Assembly: GCA_046331465.1 (NCBI GenBank)
Contig: JAXLQV010000001.1
Coordinates: 1,612,001-1,676,000 of the forward strand
Reading direction: 5' to 3'
DNA: 64,000 bases
Source: UBA5066 sp046331465
GTDB lineage: Bacteria > Acidobacteriota > Thermoanaerobaculia > UBA5066
Positions 6,895 to 13,885 of this stretch are shown piece by piece; the stretch's first letter is position 1; every line of letters begins with the position of its first letter. The notes under the pieces were generated by a model that saw only the letters and a list, made by a program, of their open reading frames with translations, did not search any database and was not told the DNA's origin. A program made the position numbers and the translations under genes.

Positions 6895-9459
6895 ATGGAC
6901 GGAGCGCCGAACGTGTACGGGCCGGCCCTCGCGAGCGTCGAGGTCAGTATCGTCGTCCCCGTATTCAACGGGGCGGAGTCGATCGCCGAGACGATTCGCG
7001 AGGTGGCCGCGTTCCTCGCCGCCCGGGGACGTGCCAGCGAGATCGTCGTCGTGGACGACGGCAGCGAGGACGCCACCGCGCGCGAGGCCGAAGCGGCCGC
7101 GGCGTCCGCCCCTGTTCCGGTGTTCGTCCTCCGCCACGAGAAGAACCGGGGAAAAGGGGCCGCGGTACGGACGGGGATGCTCGCGGCCCGCGGCCGCGAC
7201 CGGGTCTTTCTCGACGCCGACCTGGCCTACCCGGCTTCGGAGATCGGCGTCGTCCTCGACCGGCTGCGGACCGGCGCGGACGTCGTTCTCGCCTCCCGCG
7301 TCCACTCCGAGTCGCGCTACCTCATGCGGCCGACGTTCTTCCGCTACCTCTACACGAGGCACCTCGCGGGGCGGTTCTTCAACTGGCTCGTCCGCGTGCT
7401 CCTGCTTCCCGGGATCTCTGACACGCAGGCGGGCCTGAAGGGATTCACGGCGTCGGCCGCGGCGGCCGTCTTCTCGGGCTGGACGCCCGACGGCTTCGGC
7501 TTCGACCTCGCGGTCCTCGCCCGGGCGCGCCGGCTCGGGCTCGTGCTCGCGGAGGTGCCCGTCACGTTCCTCTACGACCGGGAGCCGACGACCATCCGGT
7601 TCCTCGGCGACACGGCGAGGATGCTCCACGACGTCGTGGAAGTCCGCGTGCGTATCGGAAGGGGAGGGGCGATCGCCGGGGAGGAGGGGCGGGATGCCCC
7701 GGCCCCGGCTGCGTCACGAGAACGCCGGGAGACGCCCGGGTGGGCGCTTCTCGGGCTCCTCCTCGCGGTCCTCGCCGCCGTCGAGGTCGCCCGAAGCCGG
7801 GGGGCGCCGTTCCTGGTCCCGCTCGGGATCTGGCTCGCGGGCATGTCCGCCCTCCTCGTCTCGGCGCGCCGTTCGGACCGGGCGTGTGCCGTGTCGCGCG
7901 TCCGGTGGTTCCAGGACCGCGGCGAGGCGGCCGTCGTCCTGGGCATCACGGCGCTCGGGGCGGTCCTCCGCCTCGCCGGGCTTGCCGACGTACCGAGCTT
8001 CCTGCACCACGACGCGGCGTCGTGCGGCCTCGTCGGCCTCCGGCTTCTCACCGGGGAAGGAGACGATCCGTTCGCGCTCGTCCAGAGCTGGTACTCCTTC
8101 CCGCAGCTCGGGCTGGTCCCCTACACTTTCGCGCTGCAGCTCCTCGGAACGAAGGTCCTGGCGCTTCGCCTGACGTCGGCGATCCCCGGGCTCCTCGCGG
8201 TCCCGGTCCTCTACTATCTGGTGCGAGGCTGGTTCGGCCGGCTCTCGGCGTCGGTCGCGGCGGCGCTCCTCGCGACGAACCACGTCGCCTTCCACTTCTC
8301 GCGATGCGGGATCTGGAACATCCACTCCCTCCTCCTCGGCCTCGCCGGGTTCGCGGCCCTGGCCGGCGGGTGGAGGAAGCGGAGCGCGTTCTGGCTTTCG
8401 GCGGCGGGAATCTGCCTCGGGCTCACGCTTCACACCTACACGGCGGGACGCCTCTTTTTCGGGCTCGGCGTCCTCTCGGCGGCCGTACTCGCCCTGAATG
8501 CGGGCGTCCGGGCGGCCCGCGCCCTGACATGGCTCGCCGTGGCGGTCGCTTTCTCGGTGGCCCCGCTGGCGAGCTCCTACCTGCGGGATCCGGGCGCCCT
8601 CTCCGTCGACAGGGCCCTCACCGTCAACCCGTTCTCGGAGGAGACGCGCGAGCACGTGACCGGGCAGGTCGGCTCCGCGAGCAGGTCGGCGATTCTCCGG
8701 TACCAGGTCACGCGGACTCTTCGCGCGTTCTACGACACGGGCGACTCGGATTCCAACTACGGAACGTCCCGGCCGATGATCGGTCGAGTCACCCTCGCCC
8801 TCTTCCTCGCGGGCCTCGCGTTCGGTCTCGCCCGGCTGCCCGACCGGAGGTTCGCGTTCCTGCTCGCGTGGCTCGCCTTCGGACTCGTCTTCGGCGGCAT
8901 CCTCGCGATCAACCCGCCGAGCTTCCCGAGGCTCCTCGCCATCGTTCCCGTGCCGTTCGTCTTCGCCGGGGTCGTTCTCGGGCTCGTCTGGCGAAAGGCG
9001 AAGGTGCTGGGGCCGGTCCTGCGGGCGGCAGCCGCCGTCCTCGCTCTCGGTGCCGCGTCCGTCGCGTTCGTGACGAACGTCCGCGTCTACCAGCGCTTCG
9101 TCGCGAGAACGGACCTCGCGGTGAACGAGTGGGACGTCCTCCACGCCCTCGGCGACCTGCGGAGGGCGAGGACGGTCTACCTCTTCACCGGCCCCTACAT
9201 GTACGGGGACTCGCCGCCGTTCGTCCTCTTCCGGGAGGGACGCCGGCTCCTGACCGGGATGACCGCGACCGACGTGCCGGAGCGTCTCGAGGAGCCGACG
9301 GCGTTCGTGATCTCTCCGGACTACCAGGAGATCGGCTCGGTCCTCACCGATCGCTTCCCGGGCCTCGATCGAGTGGCCTCGACGGCGGGAGGCGTGAGCC
9401 AGCTGACGATCTACGGAACTCCGGGCGTCCTGAAGAGCGGGAAGGGGGCAGGGGGATGA
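6895..9459 (+). CDS. Fusion glycosyltransferase: GT2 (DPM1-like) plus GT39/ArnT-like membrane domain
   Basis: This 854-residue protein joins two enzymes. Residues about 15-245 form a GT2 domain of the dolichol/polyprenyl-phosphate sugar synthase type: SIVVPVFNG, VVDDGSEDAT, NRGKGAAVRTGM and the metal-binding D-A-D at 107-109. From about 285 onward it is a polytopic membrane protein; after two TM helices it shows the GT39/PMT pattern (acidic-His loop SFLHHDAAS, then many TM segments and a periplasmic-looking C-terminal domain). By family logic the N-terminus would charge a polyprenyl phosphate with a sugar and the C-terminus transfer it outside. The ATG at 6895 follows a purine-rich GAAAAGGG; an in-frame GTG two codons earlier is possible. 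The next gene overlaps by 4 nt. Confidence 0.85.
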   Translation: MDGAPNVYGPALASVEVSIVVPVFNGAESIAETIREVAAFLAARGRASEIVVVDDGSEDATAREAEAAAASAPVPVFVLRHEKNRGKGAAVRTGMLAARGRDRVFLDADLAYPASEIGVVLDRLRTGADVVLASRVHSESRYLMRPTFFRYLYTRHLAGRFFNWLVRVLLLPGISDTQAGLKGFTASAAAAVFSGWTPDGFGFDLAVLARARRLGLVLAEVPVTFLYDREPTTIRFLGDTARMLHDVVEVRVRIGRGGAIAGEEGRDAPAPAASRERRETPGWALLGLLLAVLAAVEVARSRGAPFLVPLGIWLAGMSALLVSARRSDRACAVSRVRWFQDRGEAAVVLGITALGAVLRLAGLADVPSFLHHDAASCGLVGLRLLTGEGDDPFALVQSWYSFPQLGLVPYTFALQLLGTKVLALRLTSAIPGLLAVPVLYYLVRGWFGRLSASVAAALLATNHVAFHFSRCGIWNIHSLLLGLAGFAALAGGWRKRSAFWLSAAGICLGLTLHTYTAGRLFFGLGVLSAAVLALNAGVRAARALTWLAVAVAFSVAPLASSYLRDPGALSVDRALTVNPFSEETREHVTGQVGSASRSAILRYQVTRTLRAFYDTGDSDSNYGTSRPMIGRVTLALFLAGLAFGLARLPDRRFAFLLAWLAFGLVFGGILAINPPSFPRLLAIVPVPFVFAGVVLGLVWRKAKVLGPVLRAAAAVLALGAASVAFVTNVRVYQRFVARTDLAVNEWDVLHALGDLRRARTVYLFTGPYMYGDSPPFVLFREGRRLLTGMTATDVPERLEEPTAFVISPDYQEIGSVLTDRFPGLDRVASTAGGVSQLTIYGTPGVLKSGKGAGG

Positions 9460-10208
9460 AGGTCCGGACGATGCCGAGGCTCGCGATCGCCGTCTGTGCC
9501 GCCGTCCTCGGGCGGCCCGTTGCCGCAGACGAGGCGGCGGCCGGGAGGGCGGCGAAGGTCCTGGCCGACACGGCGACCGGCAAGGACGAAGGGGCGCGGC
9601 TCTTCACCCTCGAGAAGGCTCCGGCAACCGGGATTCCCGGCCTCGAGGAAGCGGCGCGGCATTCCGCGACGTCGAGCGATCGGACGGAACGCGCGCTCGC
9701 CCTCGCGCTCCTCGCGCGGATCGACGTCTCCCGGAACAGGGACCTCTTCGTCGAGGCCCTCCGCTCGCCGTTCCGCGTGGTCCGGCTCCGCGCCCTGAAC
9801 GGTCTCCTGAGCCTCGAGGACCCGGCCCTCGCACCCCTGTTCGTCTCCTCGCTCGAGAACGACCCGGATCCCGACCTGAGGGCGCTGGCCGCGCGGGGGC
9901 TCGGTCTCGCGGGGCTCGAGTCGGGGCGGGAAGCGCTTCGGAAGGCGCTCGAGAACGGCCCGCCGGTCGTCCAGCGGGCCGCCGTGGAGGCTCTCGTCGC
10001 GTCCGGTGACCGCTCGTCCGGCGGCCGTCTCCTGGAACGTGCGCGCGGAGCCTCCGGTCAGGAGCGGCTTCGGCTCTTCCGGCTCGTCGGGCTCGTACCG
10101 GACCCCGCGTTGGTTCAGCAGCTCACACCGCTCCTCGACGACCCGGGGGCCGAGACGCGCGCGGCTGCCGCCGTGGCCATCCTCTCGATCCTCGAAGCGT
10201 CGAGGTGA
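9456..10208 (+). CDS. Exported HEAT-repeat protein
   Basis: The 250-residue product has a signal peptide-like start (MKVRTMPRLAIAVCAAVLG, cleavage near VAADE) and then, from about 75 to 248, alpha-helical HEAT/PBS-lyase-like repeats of about 30 residues (RVVRLRALNGLLSLEDP, PDLRALAARGLGLAG, VVQRAAVEALVASGD, AETRAAAAVAILSIL). It carries no catalytic motif and probably acts as a protein-binding scaffold in the periplasm. Its ATG overlaps the stop of the GT2-GT39 gene (ATGA), so the two are translationally coupled and may work together on glycan transfer. The start has a G/A-rich site (AAGGGGGCAGGGGG) just upstream. Confidence 0.8.
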   Translation: MKVRTMPRLAIAVCAAVLGRPVAADEAAAGRAAKVLADTATGKDEGARLFTLEKAPATGIPGLEEAARHSATSSDRTERALALALLARIDVSRNRDLFVEALRSPFRVVRLRALNGLLSLEDPALAPLFVSSLENDPDPDLRALAARGLGLAGLESGREALRKALENGPPVVQRAAVEALVASGDRSSGGRLLERARGASGQERLRLFRLVGLVPDPALVQQLTPLLDDPGAETRAAAAVAILSILEASR

Positions 10209-10227
10209 GCGCGGGCGCCGCGCTCAC
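10205..10227. terminator. Hairpin built from two convergent stop codons
   Basis: A perfect 10-bp stem (10205-10214 with 10218-10227, 3-nt loop) contains the TGA of the HEAT gene in one arm and the TGA of the convergent 148-aa gene in the other. No T-run follows on either side, so termination strength is uncertain. Confidence 0.6.
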
Positions 10228-10670
10228 TCCTTCGGAAGCTGCCCCTCGGCCGCCGCCCGCGCCAGGAGCTCGCCCTTCGCCGCGCCGAGGCGGTCCTTCG
10301 TGGACGCCCAGCGGTCGCGCTCGGCCCAGAACGGGCAGGAGGGGCAGGTCTCCCCCTCGGGGTAGTCCACCCCTTCCTCGTGCGGGCATCCGAGGATCTC
10401 GTCGGCGACGACGACGCTGAGCGCCCCGTGCTTCTCGACGAACGCCATCACCTTCTCGCCGACGAAGGGATCCTCGCGGAGGTCGCCCTCGGCCGTCGCG
10501 TACGAGGCCTGCTCCGTCGGCTCCGAGTCCTTCGCGGGGACGATGGTGACGACGACGCGGGACGCGCGCGTGGAGTCGGGACCGTAGAACGCCACGGTCG
10601 CGGCCGGGAAGCCTCGGAAACCGCGACGCGAGCGCTTCGCGAGGCGGGGATGGAGTCGGAGCGGTCTCAC
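10224..10670 (-). CDS. Conserved hypothetical cytoplasmic protein with CPHEEG...CPSCPFW motif (148 aa)
   Basis: The 148-residue protein has no signal peptide. It opens with a basic stretch, then AFYGPDSTRASRVVVTIVP, a helical region, VVVADEILGCPHEEG and YPEGETCPSCPFW. The three closely placed cysteines plus histidine (C-P-H, then C-x2-C) look like a metal site or a thiol centre. Proteins with the YGPD...GCPHEEG...CPFW layout occur in proteobacteria and acidobacteria as uncharacterised proteins; I cannot assign a function. The start is GTG at 10670. The upstream PBP-SpoIID gene stops at 10680, but a -10-like TAGTCT overlaps that stop and sits 6 nt before this GTG, so it may have its own leaderless transcript. 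Confidence 0.72.
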   Translation of the reverse strand: MRPLRLHPRLAKRSRRGFRGFPAATVAFYGPDSTRASRVVVTIVPAKDSEPTEQASYATAEGDLREDPFVGEKVMAFVEKHGALSVVVADEILGCPHEEGVDYPEGETCPSCPFWAERDRWASTKDRLGAAKGELLARAAAEGQLPKE

Positions 10671-10676
10671 GCGCGA

Positions 10677-10682
10677 AGACTA
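10677..10682 (-). promoter_or_regulatory. -10 box (TAGTCT) giving a leaderless 148-aa gene mRNA
   Basis: TAGTCT on the minus strand overlaps the TAG stop of the upstream gene and ends 6 nt before the GTG at 10670. Confidence 0.35.
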
Positions 10683-12377
10683 CCGCGAAGGGGGCGCGAG
10701 GCAGAGGCCGACCCGGTGGCCGCGGCCGCGGCCGCGCGCGCGCCAGCCGTCGGACGTCCTCGCGAAGGAATCGGGAGGCGAGGGGAGCGCGTCCCAGCCG
10801 AGCGCCGGTGCGAGCGCGCGGTGGAGGTCGTCGTAGAGGAGGTCGACCGTCTTCTCCCGCGTCGTCACGCGGGTCTTCCGCACGCCGCCGACGACGACCG
10901 CGGCGAGGCCGGAGACGCGGCCGAACGCGGCGTCGAGAGCGGTGGACGGGAGGAAGCGCTCCCAGGCGTCGTCGTCCGCCGCCCCGTGGCGCGGGCAGGG
11001 TGTCGTCTCGCGCGGGCCCCGGCCCCAGACCTCGAAGGGCGAGAGGGGCGCGCCGCCGCAGTGGCCGGTGAACGCCGCCGGGCCGGGCCGGGCGGCGAGG
11101 GCGACGACGCGGGCCCAGGCCGCGTCGTCGAGGAGCGGCGGCTCGGCTCGGGCGTCGCCCGGCGCGATCTCCGCGCGCCGCGGCGTCACCCACGTCACGA
11201 GCGGGCCGCGGCCGGCGAAGACGGCGCAGTGCGTCGCGTCGCAGAGGTCGGAGCGGCCGTGGCGCGGCCCCGAGCGGAGGTAGCGGAGCGCGGCCGCGGC
11301 GAGCTCCTCGCGGAGCTCCGGCCCGCCGCCGCGCAGCTCTCCGAGGAGGATTCCTTCGACCCAGGCCCGGGGCGTCGTGGAGAGGATGAGGTGGAGAGAG
11401 CCGGCTCGGCCCGAGACCTCGAGCGTCCCCTCGACGAAGCGAACGAGACCGTAGGGCTCCACCGCGAGGCGGAGGAGCGCGGGCCCGACGAGGAGGCCGG
11501 GCTCGGCCGCGACCGTCGCGCCCGGACCGAGCCAGCCGGCGCCCGATCCCGGACGCCGGATGCGCGCGGGAGCGTTTCCCGCGTTCGCGACGCTCGCCTC
11601 GGACGGGTGGAGCGTGGCGAGGAGCCGGATCCGCACGGCGTCCGCGGGCCGGGCGGGGCCTTCCGCAGGGCGGGGCGCCGACGAGGGCGAGCCGCCGGTC
11701 TCGCGGCCGAGGGCCGCCGCCGCCGCCGCGCCGGTGCCGTCGGAGAGGAGGGCGAGCACGAGCCTCGATCCGTCGGCCGAGGCGGCGAGCGCCCACCCCG
11801 AGGTCGCGTTCGGGCGGCCGTCGAGAGAGGGGACGGTCCCCGTCTTCACGAGGGTCCCGCGGAGGGCGAGCGCGGCACCGGTGCCGTCGAGCGCGGCGGC
11901 GCGCATCCCGTCGACGACGGCGCGGCGGAGCTCGTCGCGAGCCGGCCACGGCCGCGTCAGGAGGTCGCGGTAGGAGCGGAGGAGGCGGTCCGGGGAGATG
12001 CGTGGGAGCGCCCCGAGCGGCCCGAGGCCGATCGACGCCTCGGGAGTGAGCGGACGGGGGACCTCGAAGCCGGCCTCCGAGAGCGCCCGGGCGCGGGTTT
12101 CCTCGGGCGTCGCCCGGGCGAGGGCGAGGAAATACGCGTTGCACGACTGCGCGAACGCGCGGGGGAGGTCGACGCGCCCGTGCCCCGCGGGTCTCCAGCA
12201 GCGCGAGGCCGCGGTGCACTCGAGCGTGGGGGGCGTCTCGTCCGGGTGCTCCTCGGCCCACGCGGCGAGGACCCACGGCTTCTGCAGGGAGCCGACGGGC
12301 CGGGCAGTCGCCGCTTCCACCGCGGGGGAGACCGTCTCTCCCGCGAGGCGGAAGACGAGGAGCGCCGCGAGGATCAC
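10680..12377 (-). CDS. Penicillin-binding transpeptidase domain fused to SpoIID-like domain
   Basis: This 565-residue protein carries the three active-site motifs of penicillin-binding transpeptidases in order: S-L-Q-K (30-33), S-C-N (78-80) and K-T-G (178-180), with the family-like GHGRVDLPRAFAQSCN. The Ser-to-KTG distance is only 148 residues, so the domain is compact. From about 325 to 400 it matches the SpoIID/LytB family: a helix with a G-E-L glutamate at the usual catalytic position (WVEGILLGELRGG) and SDLCDATHCAVFAG, close to the family's C-D-T-T-H-C. SpoIID proteins cleave peptidoglycan glycan strands. Joining both in one chain is unusual. The short hydrophobic N-terminus (MILAALLVF) may be an anchor. 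The GTG start overlaps the previous stop (GTGA); it is the last gene of a five-gene coupled run. Confidence 0.75.
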   Translation of the reverse strand: MILAALLVFRLAGETVSPAVEAATARPVGSLQKPWVLAAWAEEHPDETPPTLECTAASRCWRPAGHGRVDLPRAFAQSCNAYFLALARATPEETRARALSEAGFEVPRPLTPEASIGLGPLGALPRISPDRLLRSYRDLLTRPWPARDELRRAVVDGMRAAALDGTGAALALRGTLVKTGTVPSLDGRPNATSGWALAASADGSRLVLALLSDGTGAAAAAALGRETGGSPSSAPRPAEGPARPADAVRIRLLATLHPSEASVANAGNAPARIRRPGSGAGWLGPGATVAAEPGLLVGPALLRLAVEPYGLVRFVEGTLEVSGRAGSLHLILSTTPRAWVEGILLGELRGGGPELREELAAAALRYLRSGPRHGRSDLCDATHCAVFAGRGPLVTWVTPRRAEIAPGDARAEPPLLDDAAWARVVALAARPGPAAFTGHCGGAPLSPFEVWGRGPRETTPCPRHGAADDDAWERFLPSTALDAAFGRVSGLAAVVVGGVRKTRVTTREKTVDLLYDDLHRALAPALGWDALPSPPDSFARTSDGWRARGRGRGHRVGLCLAPPSR

Positions 12378-13885
12378 CGCGACGAGAAGACGACGCGTTC
12401 CCGGAAGCGGCTTCCCTCCTGGCGTCTCTCCACCGAGACGGAGGCCGTCTTCGGCGCCCAGCCGAGGAGCCCGAGGATCCGGTCGGAGAAGGGACGGACC
12501 CGCCCCTCGAACGCGGCCCCCTCCGCGTCCTTCCACGCCCCCTTCTCCGCGCGGACGGCATCGAGGTCGAGGCGGCTCCAGCGGACGAGGTCCGCGTCGA
12601 CGGACGGGTCGGGGACGTTCGCGAGGTGCGCCTCGCTCGTGGCGAGCCAGAGCCAGTCGCCGCGCCGCGTCCAGGCGAGCCCCGGGAGGGCGGGGCCGAC
12701 CTCGAGGCGCGCGTCGCCGGGCGTCGTCGCGCCGGCGCGGCGCGTGAGCGTCGCCTTCGCGAGGTCGCGGAGCTCGGCCTCCCGCGCGGGCGGGAGCTTC
12801 ACGACGAGGCGCCGGGCGCCGTCGGAGCCGACCTCCCAGCCCCACCCCTCGAGCTTCAGCGAGTCGAGGAACGCGGCCCAGCGCGGCAGCTCGGCCGCGT
12901 CGCCCTCGCCGGGGGGCGGGACCGGCTTGGACAGGTCGACGAGGTAACGCTCGCCCTGGGCGGCGTTCGGGTCGGGAAGGGGCTTCAGGCCGAGACCGGG
13001 CTTCGGCGCCGGGACCGGCACCGGCTCGAGGAGGCCGCGTCGGAGCGCCGAGGGGAAGCGGCGGGCCGACGTCTCCCATCCGGCCGCCGCGACGCGGCGA
13101 CCGTCGGTGGCCCATCGCGGCGCCGCGGGGGCGCGCGGGGCCTCGCCTTCCCGGATCTCGACGAGCTTCCCGCTCTCCTCGCGAAGGACGCAGAGGAGGA
13201 CGCCGCTCTCCGTCCCCTCGAGCCCCTCCGCGTAGAGGAACTCCCTCTTGAAGTAGCGGTCGCTGCGGAGGGCGGCGAGGTCGAGGCGCGCGGAGACGAG
13301 GCCCGGCAGGAACGCTTCGTAGCCCTTCTTCGCCGCGGCCCGGTCGAGGGCGAGCAGGAGGGCGCGCTCGCTCGTCGCGAGGAGGAGCGTGCCGTCGACG
13401 CGCGCCCAGGCGAGGCCGATGCGCCGGTCGAGCGTCTTCTCGTCCCCGGCGCCGCGCGAGACGAGGGCGTAGGAAACGCCGTTCCGCGAGCGCGCCTCGC
13501 CCGCGGGGAGCGAGACGGGAAGCTGCGCGAGCGGGGTCCTCACGGCGAGCACCGCCTCGAGGTCGCCCGCCGAGAGGAGGGAGAAGCCGACCGCGGTGGG
13601 CTTCATCGCCGCGATCTCGGTCCACGTGAGCGGCAGGTCCGCGGCGAAGAGGCCCCACTGCTCGTCGAGCTTCCCGCCGACGCGGGTCTGCCGGAGCCCC
13701 TTCGTCACCGGGTCCTCCGCGTCCGCGGTCCCGGCGAGCGCCTTCCGGATGCCCCCGGAGAGGGCGCGGTCGAGCGCGGCGGGATCGGTCGAGACGAGGA
13801 CGACGGGCGCCTCGGGGAGAGGGAGGAGCTGCGCGGGCGCGGGGAGCGCCGCCGCGGCCGCGAGGAGAAGGGCGAGCGTCTTCAC
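12374..13885 (-). CDS. Exported DUF3352-like protein of unknown function
   Basis: The 503-residue protein has a clear signal peptide (VKTLALLLAAAAALPAPAQ). The mature part alternates beta-strands and helices and seems to contain two related halves: each has a strand such as IGLAWARVDGTLLLATSERALLLAL or LAWTRRGDWLWLATSEAHLANV, the pattern of DUF3352-type proteins, in which a substrate-like value is compared across chains. No enzyme motif is visible. The start is GTG at 13885, overlapping the stop of the 2,537-residue gene (GTGA), and its own stop overlaps the start of the PBP-SpoIID gene. The close coupling suggests an envelope complex with its neighbours. The DUF assignment is from pattern memory and only moderately sure. 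Confidence 0.68.
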   Translation of the reverse strand: MKTLALLLAAAAALPAPAQLLPLPEAPVVLVSTDPAALDRALSGGIRKALAGTADAEDPVTKGLRQTRVGGKLDEQWGLFAADLPLTWTEIAAMKPTAVGFSLLSAGDLEAVLAVRTPLAQLPVSLPAGEARSRNGVSYALVSRGAGDEKTLDRRIGLAWARVDGTLLLATSERALLLALDRAAAKKGYEAFLPGLVSARLDLAALRSDRYFKREFLYAEGLEGTESGVLLCVLREESGKLVEIREGEAPRAPAAPRWATDGRRVAAAGWETSARRFPSALRRGLLEPVPVPAPKPGLGLKPLPDPNAAQGERYLVDLSKPVPPPGEGDAAELPRWAAFLDSLKLEGWGWEVGSDGARRLVVKLPPAREAELRDLAKATLTRRAGATTPGDARLEVGPALPGLAWTRRGDWLWLATSEAHLANVPDPSVDADLVRWSRLDLDAVRAEKGAWKDAEGAAFEGRVRPFSDRILGLLGWAPKTASVSVERRQEGSRFRERVVFSSR

